Shown here piece by piece: positions 1 through 11,912 of a stretch of 64,000 nt of DNA. The position numbers were made by a program, and so were the translations under genes. Position 1 is the stretch's first letter. Each line of letters opens with the position of its first letter. The notes under the pieces are model-generated. The model had not been told where the DNA came from. It saw only the letters and a program-made list of their open reading frames with translations, and searched no databases. Origin of the DNA: Sipunculus nudus (taxonomy: Eukaryota; Annelida; Sipuncula; Golfingiida; Sipunculidae); assembly GCA_026874595.1 (NCBI GenBank), contig CM049306.1, positions 84,098,142-84,162,141 on the forward strand, given 5' to 3'.

Positions 1-1314
1 CTCATTACTGACGTATCATCTCACGCTTAAATACAAATCTCTGTCAATGGGGAGTAATGCTCATATATATATATAAACCACGCCGTTAGCTTCATTCTAA
101 CCGCATTCACCTGATGATCGGGTCGCATCCCGTGAAACAGACTCTTATGAATTTTCAGTGTGTTTTATCTCTAGTGTCATACCGCTCTGGCGAGAGAGAG
201 AGAGAGAGAGATGTGGTGCATGCCGACGTTTCTGCGGGGAAAAACTGAAAATGCATCATTAACTAAGAGAAGATTACACGCAATCCATGTGCATGCATTC
301 ATTACATTACACTTCCCAGCATATATTTAAACTATACGACATATGATATATCATTTGATAATTCAGTCCTTAATGTTTTACCTGAAAACATATTTTGGTT
401 TAAGATCATATGATTCGTTTATATGCACTTGATATTTCTCTTCTTTTCTGAAATTTGAGTCTTTGTGTACTTGTCGCAAGGTCCACTTCTCCTACCTAGG
501 CCTAAATGGGACAACACAATTATTCTTTTTGTCACTTTTTCTATTGTCACCTTTTCATTCTCAACCAAAACGGATCTTACGTATCCCCTTGGATAAAAAT
601 GCGTTTTATATTGCAGCTTTATTTCCATTGAGAGTTATTCGTAATAAAGGACAAATATACCTAGTCTTAATTTCCTTAGCAGACATGAATGTCCAATCAA
701 ACATTTTTTAAGGATTTCTCCATCTTATACGGTTAACACTTCCTAACGAATGGGGTTGGGTTTTGGGTTCACGTTTCCAAAATATGAACCATTCAACCTT
801 GGAAATGTCCAAAGGTCATATCTAGTCCTTAACACATCGTATCAAATTCCACGATGGTTGTGATGAGAATTCGTTTTTTTTTTGTGTTTTTTTTTTTCAG
901 AGCTTAAACCACTACAAATACAGCTCCTGTGAAAGTATAGGCCTCCTACCAAAGCTCTGATCATTATCTTATTTCTTCTTGCTCTGTTGACTTTTTAATT
1001 GCTTCATTCACCTTGCACAATTCTCCCATGCCTACCACGCATTACTCAGTTCTATCCTTTGGGTGGATCTTTAGGCCAATGAAGAAACAGGTCAATGGGG
1101 TATACAGTGACATCACCGACTATAGTAACGTTATACATCACATGATGCTTGTCGATTTCATTCGGGGTTTCGCATCACTGAGTACATTTAGGGCAAGGCT
1201 GATATGAGCTCACAGTATTAAATAAGTGTGCAAGCCATATCGCCAACAGGCATTGATATGAACCTTGCATAACGTGTCGTAACACGTATGCCGGGGCTTC
1301 TATATCTGTTTATA
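1..1314. other. Gene-free stretch
   Basis: I see no exon with matching splice signals on either strand. It contains short microsatellites (a TA run near 65-76 and a GA run near 194-212) and a long T run near 874-898. The small open frames here have no recognisable protein character. Confidence 0.6.
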
Positions 1315-2416
1315 CAGAGTTGGGTCCAAAAGTAATTGTAATTGAAGTAATTGTAATTACAATTACTTTTTCAACTAATTGTAGGCTACTTGTAATCGAT
1401 TACTTTTTGAAATCCTGAAAAGTAATTGTACTTGTAATCGATTACTTTTGAAAGGTAATTGTTTGAACAATTACTTTTCAATTACTTTCAAGTTCTGTGT
1501 AAAATGTGAGAGTAATCTACAATAACAGCATTCAAAGTGACGGTATTTTTAAATATAAAAAAAAATCTTTTATCGTTTCAAAGTACACAAAGCACAATGC
1601 TTATATTACTATAGAACTATTACTTCACATGCCCTGCTAGGTGGCCAGATAATGCAGGTGTGGTTTGTTGTCGGCCAGTTATCAACTGGTCTACAACCGA
1701 CTGTGAGGACAAAAGTTTGCCAGCTGTAAGATACCAGGGATCTAGTGCATGGTGCTAATTAATTAACTGAATAGATCAGTTCACATACAGAGATTACCAA
1801 CAGTCTGGCCTTTGATCACTAAGATGGTCTTAATTAGTGATTGTCCAATGCACAGTGGTGCTCATCATGCAGCCAAGCTTTACTCTGTTATTATGAGGCT
1901 CAGTTTAATGGGCAAACATGAGGTAATAGTAGTAAGTAAGAGTAACAGACAGATTTTTTTTCATGTTATAGAAATAAAACTAAATATATGAGCTGAAATA
2001 GTAATAATAATCGCAACAGAAGGCAAATTTATATTTAGATTAATACATGTACACTTATTTTCCATTCCCTGTTAGGTCATTAAGAAGATGAGCAAATAAT
2101 TTTTAACAGGCTTTTATCTGTTCGAGTGATCGCCTATATGATGTACAGATTGTTAAGGCAAGTTAATATAAAAATGATAACCACTGGTGCAAATTGCATA
2201 AGAGTACTGGAACGCAGGATTCAACACAAGCTTCCTAATTAACTCTATCTGGCTCTTGATGACTAAACCATCCATGAAAATAGGGCTAGATAGAGAAAGT
2301 ATATTATTATTTTGACACGAACATCATATATTACAAATTTACAACAATGAATCCATATCTATTTTGAAAAAAAGAGGGTAGAGAGAAATATTTCATTTAA
2401 CATAAAGTAACTCTCT

Positions 2417-2473
<57 letters not shown>

Positions 2474-3332
2474 ACAACATATAATTTGTTTTTGTCAGGA
2501 GACTTGTGTTTGTATAGTATTAATTATCCAGGCTTTGATTGATTTTTCCACAACACTCAATATAACAACTTAACGTTTTAACAATAGATTATATTGCTCG
2601 AATTCATTCTAGACAGTGATGAGAATAGAGAACCATATTTACATAAAAGTCATATAAACAATCATATTTATGGGAAGGTTGTTAATTTAGTTGACAATTC
2701 AATTGTTTGATAATTAATGCTTAATTTTATTAACTTAAAATACCTTGCACCACTATTTGACAGATAGTATTAATATGTAACATTTTTTGTAATAATTAAG
2801 TAAATTGAAAAAGTCTCATTCAAAATTAGTTTGTTATTAAGTTAAGTAATAAAGTAAAGTCCCTTAAATGTAATAGATGAGAAACTGTGGCAATAGTAAA
2901 TTAGTAATAGCAATAGTAAAATAATAAAATAAAACTAAAAGTAATGTTTACATTATTTCATTACAGTTGATAACCGGCCGACAACAAACCACACCTGCAT
3001 TATCTGGCCACCTAGCAGGGCATGTGAAGTAATAGTTCTATAGTAATATGAGCATTGTGCTTTGTGTACTTTGAAACGATAAAAGATTTTTTTTTATATT
3101 TAATAATACCGTCACTTTGAATGCTGTAATTGTATATTACTCTCACATTTTACACAGAACTTGAAAGTAATTGAAAAGTTAATGTTCAAACAATTACTTT
3201 TCAAAAGTAATCGATTACAAGTACAATTACTTTTCAGGATTTCAAAAAGTAATCGATTACAAGTACAATTAGTTGAAAAAGTAATTGTAATTACAATTAC
3301 TTCAATTACAATTACTTTTGGACCCAACTCTG
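1315..3332. mobile_element. Non-autonomous DNA transposon with long terminal inverted repeats
   Basis: The left end starts CAGAGTTGGGTCC and the right end is its exact reverse complement. The two arms (about 1,315-1,690 and 2,968-3,332) stay complementary over roughly 370 bases. Each arm is filled with direct and inverted copies of AGTAATTGTAATTG and TAATCGATTACTTTT. The ~1.3 kb interior is AT-rich, carries a TA microsatellite and has no transposase frame, so the element is non-autonomous. The CAGAG termini suggest a hAT-like element, but the flanking 8 bases (TGTTTATA and GTGGCAGC) do not match, so a target-site duplication is not supported and the superfamily is uncertain. Confidence 0.8.
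2419..2471. repeat. TA microsatellite
   Basis: This is an uninterrupted TA dinucleotide run of about 26 units inside the interior of the long-TIR element. Confidence 0.95.
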
Positions 3333-4896
3333 GTGGCAGCTCTTCTGACAGTACGCCTTGATTTTCTGACTCGCACCTCTCTCCCAACGATGACTGGTTC
3401 CTTCTTCTATCCGGGGGCGGAATGTCCCCTACGGCTGACATGGTCTGCAGGTAGTCTTCCATTAACTCCGATCACGACAGAGGTTGCCCCGTACTCTCCT
3501 GTCTGACCAGGCAGGTGCAATGTGTGTAAGTAACTCGAGACCCTGTCAACCATTCTTCAAAATTCTGATTTTACCTGAATATAAAAAAATAAAGTTTTCC
3601 GTGTTAAATAAAAACGACACGCATGAAAAGGCACGTCTTGTATCATGACGTTATGTCAGTTGTTATTTTTATAGTTCATATTGAAATGCGCAGTGTATTT
3701 TCCATCTATAGTTAGGCCGCCGGAGTATATCCTGGTTTAATTTATATAGCTGAAAGGAGGATATACAGCCATAATGAGTACAACAAGGTTATTGACGCCA
3801 TCTCCCGAAAACGCCCTGAAAATTTCATGAGATTCCGTTCTTGAGTGAGTTATGTTTTGAACAAACATACAAACACACACACAAACAAGCACATGAACGG
3901 GGGTGAACGCATACCTCCCTAGAGGAGGTTATACCTGACGTAAGTTTGTACATGTATATCCTTACATATATCCCTCGATTATCAAGGTCTTCAGGGTATA
4001 TTTTTCTATGTAAGCAGCATCTGTTTGGCAATATGAAATATGATGGACCTGTAATAGACCTGAAAAATAACCAAGATAAAATGACAAATACCTGACTAAT
4101 GTAATTTTGTTTTATTGCCCTAAGGGACAACAATGAAATATGAAGATTCTCCCCTTGCTTTAAGCCGGAAATCTGAAGTAATATGAGGAGCTTCCTACTT
4201 GGTTTTTTTTCTGCACGCCTCAGGGTTTTCTTTAATATTCTATATGGTTAACAATGAATGGTGCAACAAGCAGAAGTAAATAACTACTAACAATAGATTT
4301 TTTTATGTCAAACAATTAAGTGCCTAGCTTTAATACAACAAACTTTAATTAGATTTTTTTTCCAGCTCTTGACAATGTATAGGCATGCAAACATATTTAA
4401 TTGGAATATAAGTATTATAATATTTCCCTGCTGAACGTTTTAATGGTCAACACGTGGGTTTACTATTTGAAAATAACGTGTATTAATATAATCCCACCTG
4501 ACCAACTGCTTTTGACGAGGGTCAGAAGAACTTACATATGTGTGTCAACTGAACAAGGTTTACGTGTAGGTAGGATGGAGTCTAGACAATCACATACAGG
4601 GAAAGGTCAGATTTCTTAAGTTTCTTCAGATGAACAACAAATTTATACCTGTTCATCTTTCACATTCCTAGTATGGCCACTGAAGTAATCTTGTCGTTCT
4701 AATAAAACTACTTTCACTTCTCTCTTCTCATCCAGTGGGCTCATCTGTTCATCAGAATCGTTAATTGTTCTTGCAATAAATATCTCGATCAATACGTAAA
4801 AGAAGCCTAAAGCGATACAAGAAGCTTTTAACAAGTATATTAGTTGTTCTGTTATCATCATGTTTGCAATCGCCAAGCGATAATTGGAGCCCTGCG
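3333..4896. other. Gene-free stretch with a possible transposon tail
   Basis: No exon is recognisable. The segment 3,770-3,935 has the look of a transposon 3' tail common in invertebrates: AACAAACATACAAACACACA followed by a short hairpin around CCTCCCTAGAGGAGG. A reverse-oriented relative may sit near 13,925-14,010 (GTTTGTTCACAACATAAC). This is a weak, pattern-based call. Confidence 0.35.
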
Positions 4897-5150
4897 CCCC
4901 CCCCCCCCCCCAACTGGGCGAGAAAATGGAATCAGCTGTAGAGTGTACGACACTGGGAATAAGGTCAAGTTAATAATTGATATATGGAACACATTTATGT
5001 GTATGACTTATATTGGGGAAAAAAGGTCAGTTTATGAAAAAAAAATCAGGGAAATTTTGGATAGAGCACAAACACGGCTTAAGAGAAAAACATTAAAGTA
5101 ATCGATAGGGTGGGGGGTGCGGGAAGGGGGAGGGGGCGGGGGCGGGGGCG
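4897..5150. repeat. C-run and G-rich tract
   Basis: A 15-base C run (4,897-4,911) is followed after about 200 bases by a G-rich tract (5,108-5,150) with at least five runs of four or more G in 40 bases. The second tract could fold as a G-quadruplex on the plus strand. No gene is adjacent. Confidence 0.7.
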
Positions 5151-5984
5151 ATTGCTTAATAGCATGGCTGCGTGAGTTTTCATTAGACATTTGTATGCAA
5201 AGCTTTATTTCTGTTTCAGCACATTGTGACGTTCGCCTATTACATACAAATAGTCCGGAGACTCTTCAACAATAGACGCTGCTAAAATACGCTCTATTGT
5301 AGGATAACCTTACATGATTTCGCAATATTCTGTGAAATGAAATTATATATCAGTCACTTGTGCTTATTTTGCTTACCATGGTACATACTTTGACAAGTTA
5401 TTTTGTTATTAAATCTAATTAGCAAACGATTCTTCACTGATTTTGTTGAAGAATTTGTGGGCGGATAAAGCGTGTCCTTAAATTCAATGTAAGCTATTTT
5501 TGCCCTGAAAAAGCCTCACTACACGTTAATCTTGAAGATTTTTAAAGCGTCAGTGTATCTTTATAAAAAATTTTACGGCTGCTCTCTTTTGAGACTACCT
5601 TTGTTTGTAGGTCTGTTGAACCAAAAATTGGCAAAACTGTGTATTTTATGAATAAAACATGACATTTTCAGAAGTAAGGTGTCACATTATAATATATAAC
5701 AATTTAGATGAGAAGCAATTTTGTAATGATCTTGAATGACTCATCCACATTTATGATATAATTAAAAGGACTTTTAATGAATAATGAGACTTATTTACAT
5801 ATACAGGAAAATACATTCTGTACATATAAACGGTCAAATTTGACCTCTTTGATCTTTGACCTCACAATCATTATGAATATTAAAGTTTTAAGGCCTGGGC
5901 GCAAATTGTCACGAATTGTTATGAAAAAACATGGATATGTTCCAAAGTTATACATTTTCGCAAATGTATACTCTATAAGACTCT
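5151..5984. other. Gene-free stretch
   Basis: This is AT-rich sequence without recognisable exons or repeats. Confidence 0.5.
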
Positions 5985-6610
5985 TGGACAACTACACCCC
6001 CGGACAATTACCCCAGATAATTACCCAAAAGACCATTACCTCCCCCCCCCCCCCCCCCCCATACAATTACTCTCCAAAAACAGCTGATATTAAATATGAT
6101 TAAAAATCATATTTACAGACAGGAACTGTATGACCAAAGAAAAGCTATTACATTAAATGTTCATTATATTAGCTGTGGGCAAAGCCTCTAAAATAATCCA
6201 ATATATCCCTAAACTGAAGGCAATCTTTCTCTAGGTATCTTACATTATATAGCACGAATTAGACTCGCTATTAAGTCTCTTTATATACAAGCGTCATCAC
6301 AATAGCAAATAATCATGATAACATGAAACATTATTTAATTCCATTTTTACTTTAAACCTTTTTTTTATTATGTCTTATCATTTTATAAATTTAACAGAAC
6401 TTTATTTTTTATTAAATGTATATACATTAAACAGTATAAATGCTAAGCTATACCAGGGGGAAATTGTCGCGGAGGGTAATTGACCGGCGGGTAATTGTCG
6501 GGAGGGGTAGTTGTCCGGGGGGGGGGGGGGAGTTGTCTAGGGGGTAATTTTCAGGGGGGGGGGGGTTATTGTCGGGGGAGGGTAACTGTCTGGGTGATAG
6601 TTGTCCTGTT
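5985..6610. mobile_element. Foldback element with C-rich/G-rich minisatellite ends
   Basis: The left end (5,985-6,072) repeats a unit resembling CCCCGGACAATTACC. The right end (about 6,455-6,610) carries the reverse complement, GGGTAATTGTCGGGGG, in about eight degenerate copies of 16-20 bases. About 380 bases of AT-rich sequence lie between. The inverted arrangement suggests a foldback or non-autonomous DNA element with tandem-repeat termini. No coding capacity is visible. Confidence 0.65.
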
Positions 6611-7078
6611 GCAACTCTATTAACACTGATAAAGCTGGATCTCAAACAGAAGAACGGGTGCATTCAAACATGCCTGTAAGTTATTATCCTCAGGTGCATT
6701 GTTTATATGGGTATAGGTTTGTATACGCCATTTATGTTTAGAGATATAATTGCGCATATGTTAATAAAACGAGCTTGATCTGAAAAATTTTTACTAAATG
6801 ACGACCTGAATACGTTTTTGGAAAGGAAAAAGAAAAATTCAGCAAGGTCAATTTACCATGTATATATGATAATTCTAATACCGCATCTACAGAATAAACC
6901 AGAACACAAAAAATACCCATGCATATATGTGCCCTTGGATACGCTATATGACTGTGTGACGGCTGGAACCGTATTAAGAATAAGAAAATATAGAATGGTA
7001 TTCATGTAATCATGATTCGCAAAAAAAACTGGTTCAAGTAATGTTTCTTGTCATATTGCGGTATACTGCGGTCATGTG
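6611..7078. other. Gene-free stretch
   Basis: No exon or repeat structure that I can support. Confidence 0.5.
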
Positions 7079-7346
7079 CAGGGGCGTCAATATAGGGGGA
7101 TGGTGGCATATATATCCCCCACTTTTTAACAAGGTTATCATTCCACTGCGATACAGAGAATGATATTTATATATTTTAAAATTAATATATTAATAAATAG
7201 AATTATACACTTTGGTTCCATTTAGGGTTTACTATGAAATATTATATATCTAAACCTAGTTTAGAATTAACCATTACTGGAAATTAAATACCTTATTTTT
7301 CAAAACCTCATACTTTGTGTCATACAAACACTAAAAATTGAATATT

Positions 7347-7379
<33 letters not shown>

Positions 7380-7463
7380 TAATAAAAATGTTGTCCCAAC
7401 TTTAATTACCCTCCAACGTCTGCGAGTCTTCCCCCAACCCTTGAAGATAAATTGACGCCACTG
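7079..7463. mobile_element. MITE, hAT-like, with probable 8-bp target duplication
   Basis: The left end reads CAGGGGCGTCAATATAG and the right end TTGAAGATAAATTGACGCCACTG, an imperfect inverted pair. Flanking octamers GTCATGTG and TTCATGTT share six internal bases, consistent with an aged 8-bp target-site duplication. The 385-base body has a TA/TG microsatellite and no open frame. A second, inverted copy is at 20,494-21,127, and a solo right end lies near 13,870-13,917. Confidence 0.75.
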
Positions 7464-7471
7464 TTCATGTT

Positions 7472-8653
7472 CCGAAGTCTTGCTTATGCCACCTGTTTTA
7501 AGATTGCATCGTACAAAATGTTTGTCCTGAAAATAAACAGGAAACTCCTTAATCAACACAAAATGTCTTAGCTGGTGTTCAGTTAATGGCAATCAGGTTG
7601 ATGATTACACCCTAGTCGTATACGGACATGATTGCGGAATCGGAAAAGGGAAGCTGGGAAAATCAACTTGACAGAATAGGTCTACAGAGGCACACCGAGT
7701 TCAACAACAAGCAAACTATTCCCAATGTGAACCGCTGGAATTGCTAACTATAGACTGAACTCACTGGGCTATTCTTTCTACTTGAACATTAAAGCATACG
7801 CTTCAAAGATTTAACCTCAAATGGGATGCATTATTAAATAGCTATTTCCGGTATAAAGTGGTCGAATCGATACGTCACGTAAGTCTCTCCGTGGGTTGAA
7901 TCGCTCAGTCACGTGATGTGGGCTAACCCAGACATGAGACAATAAGAGAGATAATCGGTTTTTGATTTCTTTGCATTAAGCTAAAGTCAATACGTTTTAT
8001 CGATAATACAAAGTAAATAAACTATATAAAGGCTTACTCGTTTTGGTTAAGTGGCTGAATAACAATGGGTAGACATTAGTTAACGACTCCAGCGTATACT
8101 GTGACCAGGTTAAAATGTGTGTGCTTTTATTTCATTCGATTCAGAATAAATTTTCCAGACAAAGCAACATTAATCATTGGCCCGACAACAGATACACTTT
8201 CGCACAGAATATAACAAAGGATTACAATCATCGTTATTCATTGTTTTTGCATTTATTATTGCTAGTTATCTACCTGACTCTTCTTTTATTTCTGGTCAGC
8301 CCCACATGGCCAACAGAGAGATAAGTATTAATTGTTCAGAATCTGTAACAGCATCTTAACAGATGATACCTTTTTTATTTATATTTGAAAGGAATCCATT
8401 TTTATCATCAATCATACTAAGAATTAAGACAATATTTCGTCGGCTCATTAATTCGTGGTATTGTATTGAAAGCCATTTCAGAGATCCGTCGATTTCGTTT
8501 TTTTTTCGCATGGATTATAGACCGCAACAAAGAGGAATGTGGAAGCCAATTGTTCATCTACCATTTCTGTAGACTTTTTGTGTTTTATTGCTTATCCTGC
8601 GTACATATATCAATCACCCTTTAGGTAATTCTTTTAAAGAAAAGTACATAAAA
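7472..8653. other. Gene-free stretch
   Basis: Several short open frames occur, but none has splice context or a recognisable domain. Confidence 0.5.
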
Positions 8654-8945
8654 GGCCAACAAAAGGTATGGTTCCCAGGCACTTTATTTAAAAATCAGTG
8701 CGGGCGGGCGATTTTTTGTTTACATTTTTTTGTATGTTTCGATAAAAATATCATATGATAAGGGAAAAGCATGATAATAACAGAATTGTTTTGCTAATCA
8801 GGTAAAAGCACTACATAACAAAGGAATTCTCATCAAACTTGTATTATTTTATCTTCTTGAAGGATGAAAACCAAAATCAAAATGTTTTATGCAGGGGGTT
8901 AAAATTGACACGGCCGGTGCCTGAAGCCATACCTTTTTTTGTCTA
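8654..8945. mobile_element. Short inverted-repeat element (MITE-like)
   Basis: AAAAGGTATGGTTCCCAGGCAC at the left is mirrored by GTGCCTGAAGCCATACCTTTTTT at the right, giving arms of about 25-30 bases around a non-coding body of about 290 bases. The superfamily cannot be assigned. Confidence 0.65.
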
Positions 8946-9539
8946 ATGGCTCGTATGAGCTTTTTTACCTTGAAGGGTTTAGTGAAAAAAAGTTACAATC
9001 GCAAATTTTGACAAACAGAAAAACACGTGACTTTTGGTGGTAGGCTGCATATATGAGTGAAAGCTGACAGGTCTAGTCACAAAAAGCCCTTCGCAAAACT
9101 CTAGTTTGTCTGATTTCTTTGTTCATCCAAGTGTTTATAATTTTTGCGGCCCCCACGTCATAAAACCGAGTATCTAAACAAAATATACAGCTTTAGCAAC
9201 TCTTGCCCAGCTGATATGCCAAGGTGCCCCATCCCCCCAGACTTCTCTAAATCCTGGCTGCGCCAATGCTGTGACTATTTTAAAATGTAACATATTGGCC
9301 AAATCAAGGTTCGTTACATACATACGTAACTATTTTATAGTATAGAAGATTCATGCATGCATATCTATTCAGGAAAAAGAAAAGTTCAGATAAATGAACA
9401 GATGTTGCCAGTAGAGGACAACCCCACGTACAAGGGGTGACTTTGAACAAGAGACTGGCCACCTGGAGGCAGCAAATCGAGAGAGTTGAATCCAGAGCCA
9501 AGGTGCGCTCATAAAAAAAATGCTGGAACAACATAGGGT

Positions 9540-10830
9540 GCAAATACCAAAATCCTCATGGAAATGTACACTGGCAGAGTCAGGCCAGTTAAGGAGCAAG
9601 CTGCAAAGTTCAGAAAACTTCAAGGTCAGTAAACGAATGTCGCAAAAAAGAAGCGAAAGACTGTAAAGCGGAACTTTTTTTTCACAATGTATAGGATTCT
9701 CGAAAAAAGGCACCAAGACCTGTTGGATCAAAATACCACGTTCCCTTGAGAATCCTCACTGAGGGCCGTGAGCTCACCTCAGATCCAGCAATGTATTCCT
9801 AGTGTTGGCAAAAAGATGCCCAGGGTAGCACTAGAAAGAAGACATACTCCATGGAACACATCTGCAACAACTGCCCGCGAGGTAACTGGACCCATGCGCA
9901 CAGATGGCTCAGCTGAACCAGCAGTCAACCATTTTGGTAGAATGTATAAGATTGCTGGCTTACATTGGGTGCTGTATATGTCAAAGAACTGTAAGCAAGT
10001 CCTGTTAAGACAAGTTCTTGTAACGCTTCTGTGACTTGAGGATCGCAGAGACACCAAGCTTCTTGCCCAGGCTGTAAAGTTTAAAGATTTCCATATAATC
10101 CAATATAGGACACAATGTCGCAGCCAAGAAGAAGACTGATTAAAATGGAAAGCTTCATTAACCTTTATACGGGATTCCTGAAAAAAAGAGACATCTTTTA
10201 AATCAACTACAATAGAGATTTCCATGTTAGAAGGACGCGAGTATCTGAGATACTGCGTCGCAATGTCACTGTCGGCAAAACAAGACTCCAAGGGCAAGAC
10301 TGAAAAGAAGTTATACATCTCGAAGCACATCTGCAACAACCACTCGCAAGATAGCTCGATCCAAGTTTACACAAGTGGCACAGATTAACAGGCAGATGAA
10401 ATGGTGGTGTTGGAATAAACTTCCACAGTATATTATATATCCAGGAGGAGAAGAAGAAAGGTTCTTCCTCAAAACCGGCCGTTACTCCACCAATTTCAAG
10501 ACAGAAGCATTGGCCGTTATGACAGGGGCACTCCATGGGGAACATTGCATAAAATGTTCTTGACAGTTTTTTGCAGCGCAGTACGTAGGAGCACCAACAC
10601 TACAATAAAGCTTATTCTATTTGCTAATCAGCTAATTTGGCGCGCATCATCTTCGAATGGAAGAAGGCAAAATGCCTTTTAAGTTTCGGACTACTTGACA
10701 GGACCGTGGCAAACGCTTCCTATCACATATCACCCAGGTCCGATGTCTACCGCACCTGTCGGTTCTTGGTGTCTATAGATCCCCACTTATATGTCATTGG
10801 ACAAAGGGAGCCCCTAAATCGCACTTGTTG
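9540..10830 (+). pseudogene. Decayed non-LTR retrotransposon, RNase H region
   Basis: Plus-strand frames contain broken pieces of the C-terminal part of a LINE polyprotein. Around 9,898-9,930 the translation TDGSAEPAVN matches the RNase H DGS motif preceded by a typical linker (LERRHTPWNTSATTAR). At 10,430-10,540 a different frame reads YPGGEEERF, then TGRYSTNFKTEA, the usual second block of this RNase H type. A second degenerate copy of the linker and start (10,320-10,400) precedes that block, so the element contains an internal duplication or two nested fragments. Frameshifts and stops show it is dead. I see no reverse transcriptase part. Assignment to an I/Nimb-type clade is an inference from the RNase H style. 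Confidence 0.7.
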
Positions 10831-11370
10831 ATGAGTGATACAAGGGCATGCGGCAGATATAATACATGTATTTGGCAAGGCAGTAATTTCACAATGTTAT
10901 GTTTACTCATTATAAATGTGAAAGATGTTTCACGCTTATTAATCAATGAGGTTCTTTATATATTTGATAAAATTCCCATAAAAAGACTGAAGAACTTATT
11001 TTATTTTCTATATCAGGCAGTGATATATGCATGTGTGTGCCGGTCTAATTACACATGTGTTTAACAGATAATTATGGACTACATCTGAAATAGTTTTACT
11101 AAAGAGGAAAAATAGAAATTTGGATTGACTACGGAGAGTTTATGCAGAAATATATTATATATAACATCTGTCACCAACAATGGTAAATTAAAATTCATGT
11201 ATTTTTTTACAGCCTGATATTTTAAAAAAATTCTATTCCGTGGTAGGATGTATATCTCCCTTTTTGCATCGATATTTGGGCCCCACCCATTCTAAAATCT
11301 TGTGTCCGTCCCTTCTCGTTTATTGTTATGATTTTACTTTGTGGGGGGGGGGGGGGGGGGGTTGGGGATC
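10831..11370. other. Gene-free stretch ending in a G run
   Basis: No exons are seen. A run of about 19 G lies at 11,342-11,361, just before the tandem array. Confidence 0.5.
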
Positions 11371-11912
11371 AGACATAGTATGTATGAAAGAGCATCATTT
11401 CGGGGGTACCGTCTTTTATTTCATTACTTATTGCTACTTTTATGATGAGAACTGGAAAAGAAATCTTCCTCCTAAATATTTTAATTTCTGTTAGTATTTA
11501 TTTATTATTAAAAAAAGTGCTTAAATGTGCAATGTTTTGTTTACTCCCGTGTAGTATATATGAAGGAGTATCATTTCGGGGGTACCGTCTCTCATTTTAT
11601 TACTTATTGCTACTTTTATGATGAGAACTGGAAAAGAAATCTTCCTCCTAAACATTTTTATTTCTGTTAGTATTTATTTATTATTAAAAAAAAGTGCTTT
11701 AATGTGCAATGTTTTATTTACTCCCGTGTAGTATGTATGAAAGAGCATCATTTCGGGGGTACTGTCTCTTATTTCATTACTTATTGCTACTTTTATGATG
11801 AGAACTGGAAAAGAAATCTTCCTCCTAAACATTTTAATTTCTTTTAGTATTTATTTATTATTAAAAAACAGTGCTTAAATGTGCAATGTTTTGTTTACTC
11901 CCGTGTAGTAAA
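11371..11912. repeat. Tandem repeat, ~177-bp unit, three copies
   Basis: The marker ATCATTTCGGGGGTACCGTC recurs with starts near 11,391, 11,567 and 11,744 (176- and 177-base spacing). Copies are nearly identical and end in TTACTCCCGTGTAGTA. No coding role is apparent. Confidence 0.9.

Noticed and set aside
9779-10339. 186-codon minus-strand open frame
   Set aside because: It is the antisense of a decayed LINE whose recognisable RNase H motifs are on the plus strand. The protein has no domain character.
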